Shown piece after piece: positions 1-18,767 of a stretch of DNA of 64,000 nucleotides. The position numbers were made by a program, and so were the translations under genes. The notes below the pieces were generated by a model. The model was not told the origin of the DNA. It searched no databases and was given only the letters and a program-made list of their open reading frames with translations. Positions within the stretch are counted from its first letter, which is position 1. Each line of letters starts with the position of its first letter. Origin of the DNA: Strigamia acuminata (taxonomy: Eukaryota; Arthropoda; Chilopoda; Geophilomorpha; Linotaeniidae); contig OX442315.1 in the NCBI GenBank assembly GCA_949358305.1, forward strand, positions 18,626,427 through 18,690,426. The letters run 5' to 3'.

Positions 1-749
1 ACGGTTGCAGTGCAACGACGCATGACAACAAAACTCCCAAAGACAACGTGCAACTTATTTGGAGACCTGGCACTAAATTACCCAAAGGCCATATAAGGAT
101 GTCGTAAGTTTTGATAAATTGTGCTCTTGCTTCAGTTAACCTCAATCTAAACTAGTGACATATATTAGTTTTTTCTTTTTTGTTTAAAAAAAATAATTAA
201 TTTCCTCATTTTCGTTTTGCCAGGGCCGTTATTGTACAACAATTCGATACGTTTTGGATAAATATACCAGTAGTTGTTAAAGGATCGATAGTATTATCTC
301 CACAGACAACGCAAAATCCAATTTCCTCTTCATCCGTCACTCACCCAACTACAAAGAATCCACCGACAGGTGGCGTCCCACTTCCAGGACTCGCATCCAC
401 CACTCCGGGAAGCAAAGAAGTGAAATCAATCGCTGATTCGCAAGTAGTCACCGCTGCTACCGTTAAACAAGTTGAGATTTCGACGCAAAAAGGCAAATCG
501 AATCATGAAACGACGACTTCTGGTACAACAACGACAACTACAAGCGCTGCAACAACCAAGCGCAGATCATTAATCAGCAGAATTTTTGGTAGCGATAAAG
601 AAAAGGAAAAGACCACAACAACAACAACTACTACTACTACTACTACCACTACCACCGCTAAACCAACAACGACATCTCCAATCACAACAACCAAGCGCAG
701 ATCATTAATCAGCAGAATTTTTGGTGGCGATAAAGAAAAGGAAAAGACA

Positions 750-794
<45 letters not shown>

Positions 795-968
795 GCCAAG
801 CCAACAACGACATCTCCCATCACTACCACTAAAGGGCAATCATTTATTAGACGACTACTCGGAGGTAAAGCTACAACTACAGCTTCGTCTACGGTTAATA
901 ACGTCACCCAAAGTGAAGAATTAACAACCACCAAGCCGAGTTCGTTTGTCAAACGTTTATTTGGTTGA
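1..968 (+). CDS. Reeler-domain secreted protein, 3' part (5' end outside window), Thr-rich repetitive tail
   Basis: The gene is cut by the window start. Exon 1-103 joins exon 224-968 across a GT-AG intron, completing a Ser codon. The joined start reads THDNKTPKDNVQLIWRPGT, then AVIVQQFDTFWI, which matches the C-terminal half of a Reeler (reelin N-terminal-like) domain: an asparagine/lysine-rich strand, then VVQ.F.TFW. Insect relatives are secreted immune-induced 'defense protein' types, so a secreted or haemolymph role is inferred. The domain is followed by a Ser/Thr/Pro linker and a mucin-like tail with (Thr)n tracts of about 15-16 residues. Inside the tail, short basic/hydrophobic cassettes recur (RRSLISRIFG twice, then QSFIRRLLG and SSFVKRLFG), the last ending exactly at the stop codon. 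A GTG at 420 is not the start, because the frame is open upstream through the splice. Confidence 0.8.
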
Positions 969-1024
969 CAATAATTTTCATTATTATTTTTTTTCATCAA
1001 TATAAAATAAGTAGCAAAACTTTA

Positions 1025-1030
1025 AATAAA
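1025..1030 (+). terminator. Poly(A) signal AATAAA of the Reeler gene
   Basis: A canonical AATAAA hexamer lies 57 bp after the stop codon of the Reeler-domain gene. The convergent NCAPG2 gene has its stop codon only about 66 bp further on, so the two 3' UTRs probably overlap. Confidence 0.55.
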
Positions 1031-1095
1031 CATATCCACAAAATGCACAACATTTTTAACGCTGCAATAAATGATTGCTTTTTACTTTTTACGTG

Positions 1096-4000
1096 TCATC
1101 CATTATTCTCTTTTGACCAATCGGATATTTGATTTAACAAATCAGTGGCGGAGTTTGCCATTTCATTGAAATTGCTGTAAAAGATAAAATTAAAAATCTT
1201 AGTCACTTCATACCTGGGTTTAGTTTAGAGTTCTTACAAATTCGAAATACTGGAGTCGCCATCACCGTCGTTCGGTTGTGGTTCGGGATCTTTTAAAAGA
1301 CTCTTTGCTTCATTCAATAACTTACGCGCATCTTCAACTGTCTTTTTCATAATCGGGGTCTTTAAATATTCTGCAAAAATAGAATTTTTAATTGTAGTTT
1401 CAGCCGGTGAATATTTAATTTAAAAAAAAAAATATATATATACTTTTTTCTTGCGATAGAAAATGTAACAATGCGGCTGCTACGAGTGGTCCTGGGAATT
1501 GGAGCAGATCGCCCGAATTGACGCACGTTTGAATTCCCGTCAAGAACAATCTGCTCGAAAAATTAAATAAATAAAAAATACAAGTTAAATCAGTTAAAAC
1601 AAATTCCTTAAATATTTCTTACGTCATCAATCGAATATTTGTTGTAAATATAGACAAGAAAAACTTCAAAATTAACGGCATTTCGTCCATGTTTTCGTAC
1701 ATAGGATATCCTCGGTGCTTTGATTTAGATGTAGAAAAAGAATTGTCAGATTGCAATAATTCCAACTGATGATTGAAGTCATTACCCTTTTTATGTCTGC
1801 CGTCAAATCGGACAGAACAGCAACCACAAAAGTCGATATAATCTCGTGGAAACTAACGTGGTTTAATCCTTTGTGTTTACGATAAGACTCCAAAATTTGA
1901 ACAAAACACAACTTCATGCCTGCTGGAATCTGAAATTTTTTAAATTTCGTACATTTTTTTAAGTTTTATACGTTTAAAAATGAGTAAATAAATAAACCTC
2001 AAGATTCTCAGAGTTTTCTTCTTCGCTCTTCTTTGCCAATGGAACGACTAAACAATTTATCATTTCAGGAATCATCAGGTTCAATTCTATTTTTATCTCA
2101 TTCGTGTCTTTTCGCGTGAGACAAAATTCTAAAACTTGATACACGAGGCGACTGACGTAGGGAAGAAAGCAATTTCCATTCTCTTCTGATTTTTTGTTTA
2201 AAAAAAGAAAAGAAAAGTTACACGAGACAAAAAAATCAACCGATAACTCACCTAACTCCAAGAGACACTTGGAAAATTGAAAAATTTCTCTTATAAATGG
2301 TGGCGTGATTAAACTAACCAAAGCCATATCCGATGACAAGAGTAACAACGGCTGAAAACAAATCCATTAAACTGCATATCTGGAATAAACTCAACAAATA
2401 AATTTTACTTGAATGAGACGAACGCAAAGACAAACGATTTCCTTATTAATAGCTGAATTCGTTAATTTTTTAAGCAAAACAGATTTAGCCCAATCTAAAA
2501 CCTCAGATATCAACCTAACAGATTCGTGCAGTGGCTGTAAATAAACAAATTGTCAATCATTAAGCATTGTAAATTACAAAACCATTTTCTAACCTCTTTC
2601 TGCAGTATAATTGTAAGTCTGCAATAAGTATTGAAAGCTTTTTCCAAGAATTCATCCGAGACATTCTTCTTCTTTTTACCGTTTAAACGCTCTTCGATTA
2701 ATGTCTGACAAATTATAATAATAAATACTCCGTAATATTAAAACAAATAAAAATTAAAACAAATATTTTTTTAAAAAAATAAATACCAAACATGATTTCA
2801 CTTGGTTCCAACAAGCAAGAACGGGAGCACGATTAAAAAGCACAATTTCTTGGCAATAAGGTTCTTCAAGCATCCAACACAATATGTCGCAAGCCAAAGA
2901 TGGCTGCTTGGCATAAGGTTCTATAAATCGAACCCCTTTACTCATACGTTTCTAGAATTTGATAAAATATCGTAAATAAATACTTAATAATACATATTTG
3001 GATTAAATACATTGCTTTTAGATGGCGTGCTTTGTGGATTTAAACCTGCTGAAAGCCACAACGATAAAATTTCGCACAATTCGTCCAGAAAATCCCACCG
3101 GCATAAATTGACGACGTAAGTCCCAAACTGATCCGAGTTTGAACCGGCTGGTAAAGTTCTAATTCGGAGTAAGCAATGCTTACAAACGGACGAAACTTGA
3201 TTGGCTGGAAGAAAACTCGTGAGGAACATAATTGAATCCCAACAGGAATTGTCCTAAAATAATAATAATAATTAGTTCGTTTGCTTTTCATTTCTTTTTA
3301 TAAAAAAATCTCTTACTTTACAGCTACGAGTAAACAATTCCATCGTATCTTTATACGTTTCTTGTAATTTCTTCTCGAGTTTTAGATTTTCAGGCTAAAA
3401 CAACAAATTCGAATGATTTATCAACAGTTAATAATAATATTAAGCTACCTTTCGTAACTTTTCATAAATGCCGGCCCAAACTATGCCGACTATATCGATT
3501 AACCCTGTCAAAGTGTTTGGATCATTTAGACAGTTATCATCATCTTCCACCTCGACATTTCCTATGTTTGGGTCAATATTTTCACAATCATCGTGCCCTA
3601 CATCTTCCAAATCTTTCTTGTACGATAAAAATTTCTTGTGTGCATAATGCATTAAACATGGATTAATGAGCAGCAGAAAAACAACTAAAAGATACGAATA
3701 AATATTAATTAATTTCATTGACATTCTCCATTTTTCAAGCAATTCTCACCAGATTCCTTTATATCCAAAAATTCATGTATATAACGATAAAATTTTCGCG
3801 ATGCTGGACGGTGTTTTTTAATAAAAAATATAAGTCGCTCTAAAACCACGCCGTCATCTTGGATTTTCGGGAAAAAACTTGTTTTCAACACCTTAACGAT
3901 TCTTCGAGCAACGGGTGGCGTATCGATAGCTAATCGTGCAAAAAGATGGTCAGGAGGAACAACAGTCCAGTACTAAAAAAAAAATGAATACATAAATAAA

Positions 4001-6224
4001 TAAATAAAAACATATAAAGCAAAGTGATTAACATTATTACCTCAATAGACTTCACATGTATTAGTTTGAGTAACAAGTCAACCACTGCAACTCGAACCGT
4101 CTCATTTACATCATGAAAACTATTCCGTACTTTTGGCAGCACTTTCTTTAAAAATTGATGACTTAGTGGATTATTCAATAATCTACTTAATCCCTGTAAA
4201 GATTTTTAAATTAACATTCATTTATAAACGTAAACTACTTTTAATTGAGTCACCTTAAAGACATTAACCCGAACAGTAACAGATGAGGCATCAAATCGTA
4301 GTTCATCTATCAAAGTCATTATCCACTTATGAATGACGTCGGTAGGAATGATGGCCCAATAACGATCGCAAATTACACCAACGCCATGCGCAGCCATCAC
4401 TCTGATATTTGGATTCGAATCCATTAACAACGTCTGCGATTTGAGCAATTTACATTAATAAAATGTATGTTTGAAATCAATGTTTATTACGAACGGTAAT
4501 GTGAGCAAATTGCTTTTGTTGCCACTCATCATTTTCATTATTAGATAGTTCATCGTTTTCTATCGGAAGAATGTCGATTAAAATCGCTGCCGAATTGCTT
4601 CGAACTATAGAACTGGGAACCTAAAGAGAAAGTTACGTGATAATACCGATGTGTTGTGCATAGTTTAATAAATGCAAATTGTTTCGATGAGTATACCGCG
4701 AGTGATCTCCATAAAATCGGCTCGTATAACTTAAATAACATCGTCCCGATGTCTTTCTGGTGCCGAAGCGAATGAAATACGTTTAAAAACTATTTGTAAA
4801 ACAAAGAAAATAAATAAATAAAAAATTAGAATGAAAAAAAATTAACGAGTTTATATTAATTACCTCTTTTAAATTTGCAAAAGGAGAACAAGGATTTGCT
4901 TTTGCATGAATCGCATGAAACATAAGATCTTGAATACAATCAGTCTCAAATTTCTGCAAACAGATTGTAAATATTACATTATAATCGGCACTTTAAATAA
5001 TAAATACAAACTTCTTTCATGCTGGGTTGCATAACTGACCACGCTTTGCAGTATATGTGACCATACGTACGAGCTTTGAATCTTTTAATAAAAATAAAAA
5101 TAAATCAGAATTTTCCAGTAATATTCTTGAATAAATTGAAAATTTAGTTACCTGGTACAAAAAGGTAAATTCTCTTTAGCGGCTTGGTGTAAATCTAACA
5201 TTATTTCTTCGTCCACACATAAAAATAAACTCAGAATTTTCGATCCCTAATAAATAATAATAAATTAAAAATAATAATTTGTTAATATTTTCAATTTAAC
5301 TCACCTCATTATTGCTTAACAAATTTGATGATTTCATACAAGCAAGAAGCAACTCCCTTGTAGTTTCTTTCGCTTCGCCTTGCGTAGAAATTAAATCAAA
5401 TTCATACCTCAAATTCCACAGTCTTTTTATGTCAATTTTCTTTTAAAATAAAAAAATAAAATAAAATCTTAAATAGAAATTTTTTTTTATTTTTTTTTAA
5501 TTACCAAATATTTCTCAGCAGTAACTTTTTGAAGCAAATAAACCAATAGATTTGTAAAAAGTCTTTCCTTCCCATTGATTTTATTTGACCACCACTTTTC
5601 ACACATAACTGCAATTGCACTTTTCAATTTAAATTGGCTAGATGGGAGCGACACTAAAAGACCTAAGAAAAATCAAAATAAAATCAATCGTTTGGAAAAA
5701 AATCAAAAATTCAATAACGACATTTACTATACCATTTAATATTACGACGGTTTCAACAAGACCTTCTGGAATATTCTCCGTGATCTGTTCCAATGTTAAA
5801 AACGCAAGTGTAGCAATTCCATTTAAAACATTACAGCCGCTACTAAATTTCTAAGGAAAAAAAGAAGGAAAAAAAAACTTTAAAACGATCAGTTTTTAAT
5901 ACAAATTTCGATTGAATCACCTGAATTCCTTCTTGAGTATCTTTTTCACTACAACTGGTAACTAAAGTATCTGTACAAATGGACTGTAAACTAGTCCATG
6001 TTGCACTTATAACATTGTTTTCCAAAGACGATAAATGTTCTTTAACATCTTGAAATAATTGTTTGGAACCCTAAAGTAAGTTTAAAAAAATACTGTAGTG
6101 AATTGTATTAAGTTCGTGCAAATATGATTACCTGAAGTTCCGAGAGAAGCTGTACAAAATCGTCCGACTTGTTGTCGTTTATGAGTTTTGTGAAGGCTGA
6201 GCAAACCAAAGAAACCTCTTCCAT
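1096..6224 (-). CDS. NCAPG2: Condensin-2 complex subunit G2 (NCAPG2-like)
   Basis: Condensin II non-SMC HEAT-repeat subunit, which acts in mitotic chromosome assembly and chromatin organisation in the nucleus. The ATG at 6224 opens MEEVSLVCSAFTKLINDNK, exon 1 ends at 6132, and the next exon is 5921-6070 in frame. The diagnostic part is the HEAT array around 3900-4500: NIRVMAAHGVGVICDRYWAI, FDASSVTVRVNVFK, then NPLSHQFLKKVLPKVRNSFH and ETVRVAVVDLLLKLIHVKSI. These align in order with the NCAPG2 segment that reads DTSSADVR..VFK and HPLLEQLLPALR..LHD.SEKVRVA in vertebrates. The last exon ends DLLNQISDWSKENNG and a TGA at 1096-1098. Many short introns give roughly 18 exons; I did not sum the exact length, but it should be of the order of 1,100 residues. 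The gene is convergent with the Reeler gene. Confidence 0.85.
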
Positions 6225-6688
6225 GGTCGGTGAAATTTTCAAACTTGGCGGTTATTTTAACACGGTAAACGCAAAAAGCGCAAAATATGGTGGCAAAGTT
6301 ACCGAATCATCGAAAACAAAACAGCGCATCTCGTTTTGAGTGATCAAGTCCGTACTCCCATTACAAAAATACAAAAATCTAAACTATAAAGCAAAATTGC
6401 CAATTTGAATTGTAAACCGTTTTTAATGGCAACGTTCCCAAAAGCCTTTACGGCGCATCCGGTTCCCGCGCGTTTTAGTTCAAGTAATCGATGCGAGAGG
6501 GCGGTATTTAAATTTTCGTGTCGGAAAAATAAAGCAAACAAACGACAGATTCACAGCAAATTCAATTTTTCAGGCATAAAATGACATAAAAATGACAATT
6601 CATTCAAGAAACTAATGAGCTATTGCAGTATAAAATTGATTTACTGTACACTTTTTGGTCTACATAAATAAAAAGTAAAATAGTAATT

Positions 6689-7881
6689 TCATAGACAGAC
6701 TTGCGGGTGAAAGTAAACCCAAACTTTATCAGTTCCAGATCCTATAACGGAAACTTCTCTCCAAGTAGGCAGTGGGAATCGGCAAGCAATTACACACCCA
6801 TTCACAGGCAGCTCTTGCGATAACTTTTTCTCTAAAATTGGCATCTAAAATAATTATACAATTAAAACACACAATTATTCATAGTCAGCAGGGCCAAATT
6901 AAGGAAAGGAGGGTAGTGGGCCCCCGATTCTAAAGGGCCTCCTTGTACACAAACGAAATGCATTTATTTATCTGAAAATGCATCATTTCACCAAAAAAAT
7001 ACCTCATTCCACCAAAAAATGCATCGTTTCACCAGAAAATGCCTCATTTCACCAATAAATGAATCGTTTTGTATGAGAATGCAATTTTTTCAACTCAAAA
7101 TAAATGAATTTTTTCCGCCTACAAATGGATTTTTTTCCTTGCAAATATTGTAAAGATGTTATTTCTGTATATTCAAGGGGCCCCATGCCGTAAGTTCTCC
7201 GGGTCCCGAAGCCTTTAATCCGGCCCTGATCGAAGCGTTTGATTAAGTAATTTCAGTTTACCATTTTGTCAACTCCAAAAATTATAACATTAGAAAACTG
7301 CGAGTAATCAATCTAATATTTAAAAATAAATAAAAATAAATAAATAAATGAAGCAAAATATTTTTTTTTAACGTTTTTTGTGTTTTACTTACTTTCCAAA
7401 GATCGCTGCGCTGGAATTTAGCAACGTGATTTAACCCCTGGTATCGAGCTACCAAACGGGAATACCAAACTAACCACGGATTTAATTCAACTCCAACAGC
7501 ACTGAAACCTTGCTTAGCTGCAGCTAAAACCTAAATAAGCAAAAAAATGTTAATTTAAAAAAATGTAATACAAGATTAATACCTAACAAAACTTACAATT
7601 CGTCCGTCGCCGCTGCCGAGATCGATTACCGAACCGGTTCTATTTCTTAAGGCTTTGATGACATGCTCCACTTGAGCCGTAGTTGCGGGTACGAAAGGAA
7701 GACAAATTCTGCGAAATGCGGGCAAAAGGAACGGTGTTGCTACGGCGTAAACACCGGCAACACACACACCGGTTAAGCTCAAAACTGTTAGGCCTACAAC
7801 TTTGTAACTTTTCACGGTTATAGGAATAGTTGGTACGTCTGTTTCTTTACAGTAAAGACATTCTTCCTCCACCTTAGCCAT
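6689..7881 (-). CDS. ATPSCKMT: ATP synthase c-subunit lysine N-methyltransferase (ATPSCKMT/FAM173 family)
   Basis: Mitochondrial SAM-dependent methyltransferase that trimethylates the c-subunit lysine of ATP synthase (known for the vertebrate enzyme). Exons are 7597-7881, 7393-7530, 7262-7312 and 6689-6844, giving 209 residues with all junctions in frame. An N-terminal hydrophobic segment ([20 protein letters not shown]) precedes [20 protein letters not shown], a family hallmark. SAM-binding motif I is [12 protein letters not shown], followed by [23 protein letters not shown] and [12 protein letters not shown] chose the ATG at 7881 ([10 protein letters not shown]) because it gives a family-like N-terminus. 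The frame stays open to an ATG at 8052, so a longer form or an untranslated stretch is possible. The third intron contains an inverted-repeat element at 6889-7228. Confidence 0.88.
6889..7228. mobile_element. Non-coding terminal-inverted-repeat element (MITE-like, possibly hAT type)
   Basis: The 340-bp block lies inside an ATPSCKMT intron. It starts CAGGGCCAAATTAAGG and ends with the imperfect reverse complement of CAGGGCCGGATTAAAG. The ends are GC-richer than the surrounding intron. The interior has a run of about 22-bp near-repeats of the form 'ATGCATCATTTCACCAAAAA'. No coding capacity is seen and no clear target-site duplication, so the superfamily is uncertain. The CAGGG terminus is typical of hAT-derived elements (inference). 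Confidence 0.6.
6968..7075. repeat. Imperfect tandem repeats of about 22 bp within the MITE
   Basis: About four to five degenerate copies of an 'AAAATGCATCATTTCACC'-like unit follow one another, alternating TGCATC, TACCTC, TGCATCG and TGCCTC versions. They form the core of the inverted-repeat element. Confidence 0.6.
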
Positions 7882-8292
7882 GTAGGAATCGGGTGATTTA
7901 TCATTAATGCACCCGTTTGAGCAGAAAAACGTCTGCAACAAACCGTATTCCGCACCCGGTCTAACTCCCGATTCAGCGACCGCACTGGATAAATAGATGC
8001 GGTCGGCTTCGTCCCCAAATCCATAACAACCACAAACAAACTGAAACACCAACTAAATGACATAAATATACTGAGCCTATATATTCCGCAATCAATGTAT
8101 GTTATTTATGACAAAATAAATTAGCAGGACTTTTAACTCAGAAGACGAAAAACTCACAAAAACTAAATAAATCAGTAACCGCTAATCGCGCCATCTGGTG
8201 CTAATGGTATAAACGAGAGATAAAAATAAAACAAGACGATGCCTCGAAACATCTTTCGTTTCGTACTCATCAAAATAGTGAATTAAAAGATT

Positions 8293-9376
8293 ATGGTTTC
8301 GGTGAGTGAGCTATCGTGTTTTGTTGCTGATCCCGATGACGGTATATACATCAAATTGCACGAAGCAGCGGTTAGTGGAAACACAATGGCATTGCAGGAG
8401 TTACTTAAGGATGAAGAAAACGTTAAAAATATTGACATGCGAGCTCCTCCGTTTGGAACAACTCCGTTGAGACTTGCAGCAACTAGTAAATAATTCTGAA
8501 ATTTAAGAATTTAAAATTCAAAACTTTATTAAATTTTTTTTTATTTTTCTAGCTGGGGAAGTTGAATGTGCAAAATTATTATTGGACAGTGGAGCCAATG
8601 TGAATGCCACGGATTTTAAAGCGCAAACGCCACTTTTTCTTGCAATTAAAAACAACCAAATTAAATGTGCTGAATTGCTTTTACAATATGGCGCCAATCC
8701 CAATGGCGATGACAGAAATGCTACAACACCTCTGTACACTGCAAGTCAATTGGGCTTGGCAGATGCAGTTGAGGTAGTACTACATTAAAAAGAACTACCG
8801 TATATAAATAAACAGTAAGATCACTTTTTATTTCAGTTACTGATAAAACATGGCGCAGATACAGAAATAAATCACCGGCTCGTTAATGGACTCCCAGGGC
8901 TACCTTTACACATAGCAATTGTTTACAAAAATCTTTCCTGTTTCCGTGCACTTCTACTCGGAGGTGCCGAAGCAAATTTGGAAAATCTCCGTCCAAAACT
9001 ACCACGAGCAATTGTTTCCAAACTATCGTTTCCGCACACGATGACGCGTCACCAGTGTCCAAAAGAATTCGTTTATTTATTCACACTTTTTGGTGGTAAC
9101 CTCTGGCAACAAGATGCACATAACCAGCTCGCCATTGAATTAGAAAAGAACGAAACGAATACATACATAGCTGAATTGATGAGTACGAGCACACTTTTGA
9201 TTAAACTATAAACTTCCAATCATTTTTCTTTCTCAGCTCGGCCGTTATCACTCGCGAATCAATGCAGGATCGCCATTCGTCGATTTCTAAGCAGAAAGAG
9301 ATTAATTTTCCTCCCAACTCTACCTCTTCCATCAACATTACTAGCTTTTATCCAATACAAAGAACTAGAAATTTGA
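8293..9376 (+). CDS. Ankyrin repeat and SOCS box (ASB-family) protein
   Basis: Predicted substrate receptor of a Cullin-5/Elongin B/C E3 ubiquitin ligase. Four exons (8293-8485, 8553-8773, 8837-9182, 9237-9376) give 299 residues in frame. Ankyrin repeats are clear: GTTPLRLAATTGEVECAKLL, LDSGANVNATDFKAQTPLFL, LLLQYGANPNGDDRNATTPL and LLIKHGADTEINHR. The last exon encodes a SOCS box: RPLSLANQCRIAIRRFLS, then RLIFLPTLPLPSTLLAFIQY. It has the L-x3-CR-x2-IRR BC-box core and a LPLP Cul5-box-like motif. The gene is divergent from ATPSCKMT, with about 410 bp between start codons. Which vertebrate ASB it matches is not resolved. Confidence 0.88.
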
Positions 9377-9843
9377 ATTGACATTTAAGATCTAATTAAT
9401 AAACTTTTATTGATGTATCTGAACATACACACAATTACAAATTTCTTATTTTTAAAACGACCGAGAAATAATCATCTTGAAAAGTGACATCGTATTTTCT
9501 CATACATGGCTACATGTAGTACCACACAATTACAATAATGCAGTTAATTACCAGCATTACAAAGAGAAACTCAAACAATTACATCATATCTACCGTACTT
9601 TGAAACTTCGAACCAAAGTTTCAAACAAAATCATTAATTTAAATCAATATTCTTCTGCATTTGTTTCCAAACAAAACTACACAAATATTAACTAATTTAA
9701 TAATAATAATTCCACCCCGTAGAACTTCCAACAAACAATACAAAAAAAAATCAAAAAATCATAATAATAATAAAATAAACACAAAAAACGCTTCGGATGC
9801 CACCAAACTTCACCAAAAATTCCAAATTATTTCCACAAAATCA
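9377..9843. other. AT-rich convergent 3' UTR region between ASB gene and GPATCH8
   Basis: No coding potential beyond short Asn/Lys-rich shadow frames. The stretch separates two convergent stop codons and probably consists of both 3' UTRs. Confidence 0.5.
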
Positions 9844-17069
<7,226 letters not shown>

Positions 17070-18767
17070 TTTAGCACAACTACATTCTGACGTAATGTTC
17101 ACGTGATTATGCCGGGCAATTTTAGGGAGCAATGCCGACACTAGGTTTCGCTTAAAACATCTGCAACAAGGTATTTGTAAATATAAACACTATTTACTTT
17201 TGTAATTCAATCAATTCTTAATTCTTTTATCATTCATAGTATACTGGTCACAGAATAAGATTTTCAGTGCTGAACGCATTGCTTGGTCAAAAAAGATTTA
17301 TGAAAATAATAAAATCTCAGGAATCAGGATCTCACTCTTTTTCTTCATTTTTAATGTCCTCAGGAAGTCTTTTTTGCTTCTTTTTTTATTTCCATATTTG
17401 GAGAACGTCTTACTAATTTTTTTAACAATTTAGGTGACACTGAATTTTTTTGTCTTGTTATTCACCATTTAAAATTTTTTTGCACGTGTTTCCACATTTT
17501 TTGCACATGTCTATACATTTTTTCACATATTTACACATTTTTTGCAAATGTTTGCATATTTTTTGCACATATTTTCAACAGATTTACACATTTTTTGCAC
17601 ATAATTACAAATGTTTTGCACATCTTTTCGCAATTTTTCACATTTTTGCATTGTTTCACATTTTTGCACATTTTTGCATTGTTTCACATTTTTACACATT
17701 TTTGCATTGTTTCACATTTTTGCATTGTTTCACATTTTTACACATTTTTGCATTGTTTCACATTTTTGCATTGTTTCACATTTTTGCATTGTTTCACATT
17801 TTTGCATTGTTTCACATTTTTGCATTGTTTCACATTTTTGCACATTTTTGCATTGTTTCACATTTTGCACATTACATTGTAGCATATTTTTGTACATTAC
17901 ATTGTTGCATATTTCTCGTGCTTTATATTGTTGCACATCTTTTAAACACTTAAGATCATTGCGTATTTTTACACACGTTTTGCAAAAAAAAATTTCTTTT
18001 TTTATAAATCAATATTTAATTTTATTCCTAGTGAGTTTGCTTTTCATTTTTATAGTTTCAGAAACAATCAACCAGATAGAATTTAGATAAAGGAAACATT
18101 TTTTAATTGCTCTTTATTAGTAGATAGTTTTTGTTTCATAAATTTTTTTTAATTTCAAGGTTTTTCCGCTTGCACTCATTCAATTATTTTCTTAAACAAA
18201 GCATTAAACAAAACACAAAAAAATATCATCAACGATTTCAAATGCCAATTGCCAGCGTGGGAGTACGAATCCAGACCAGATTTTTGCGAGATACAACACA
18301 GGGATGAACAACTGGAATTTTCATCACGAGGTCATGGGATTTATTTTTTAGTGGATCTCGCTCATTCTCACGAGTTCCGCTCACCGACTAAACGTTTTTT
18401 CCTTCTCATCCTAATCGCATCTCTCAGTCGTCGCCGCGGAAACAAAACATCTACGACTTGCAGAGGAAAAGGAAATTTGCCATTAACGTCTGTCACTCAC
18501 TCCTTGCTCACTGTGCCATCAGTTTGCAAAACAACTTGAGCATAAAACCAAAAAAAAGAAAAGAAAAACTTGAAGGAAACGTGCAAGACAATTTCTCACA
18601 AGCCATTTAATATCGACTCAGCCAATATATTCGTGAACCCTTCCATTTCCTGTTCAGCAGAAGTGTGGATTATTACAATTAATGTAGAGTGATCAGTGTT
18701 GCAATCAAGAGGGATAGAAGCTGTCATGTGCTTGTTGCGCACATGCATTTTGCCATCCGAAATTAAC
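17070..18767. other. Intergenic region between divergent GPATCH8 and C-type lectin receptor genes
   Basis: AT-rich spacer that should hold both promoters and 5' UTRs. Its central part is a tandem repeat (17.45-17.93 kb). A less AT-rich patch lies at about 18,250-18,540. I see no convincing coding exon; the open frames over the tandem repeat come from its 18-bp unit. Confidence 0.5.
17450..17935. repeat. Minisatellite with 18-bp unit (TTTTTGCATTGTTTCACA)
   Basis: From about 17,640 to 17,870 the 18-bp unit is repeated almost perfectly about ten times, in places shortened to a 'CACATTTTTG' sub-unit. Degenerate copies ('CACATTTTTTGCACA') extend left to about 17,450 and right to about 17,935. A unit that is a multiple of three without stops opens overlapping frames on both strands (FHIFALFHIF-type peptides), which are artefacts. 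Confidence 0.85.

Noticed and set aside
503-1000. Minus-strand open frame with poly-Val
   Set aside because: Antisense shadow of the poly-Thr (ACN) tract in the Reeler-domain gene.
17450-18090. Open frames of 95-167 codons (FHIFALFHIF repeats)
   Set aside because: Produced by the stop-free 18-bp minisatellite; present in several frames at once and without start or splice context.
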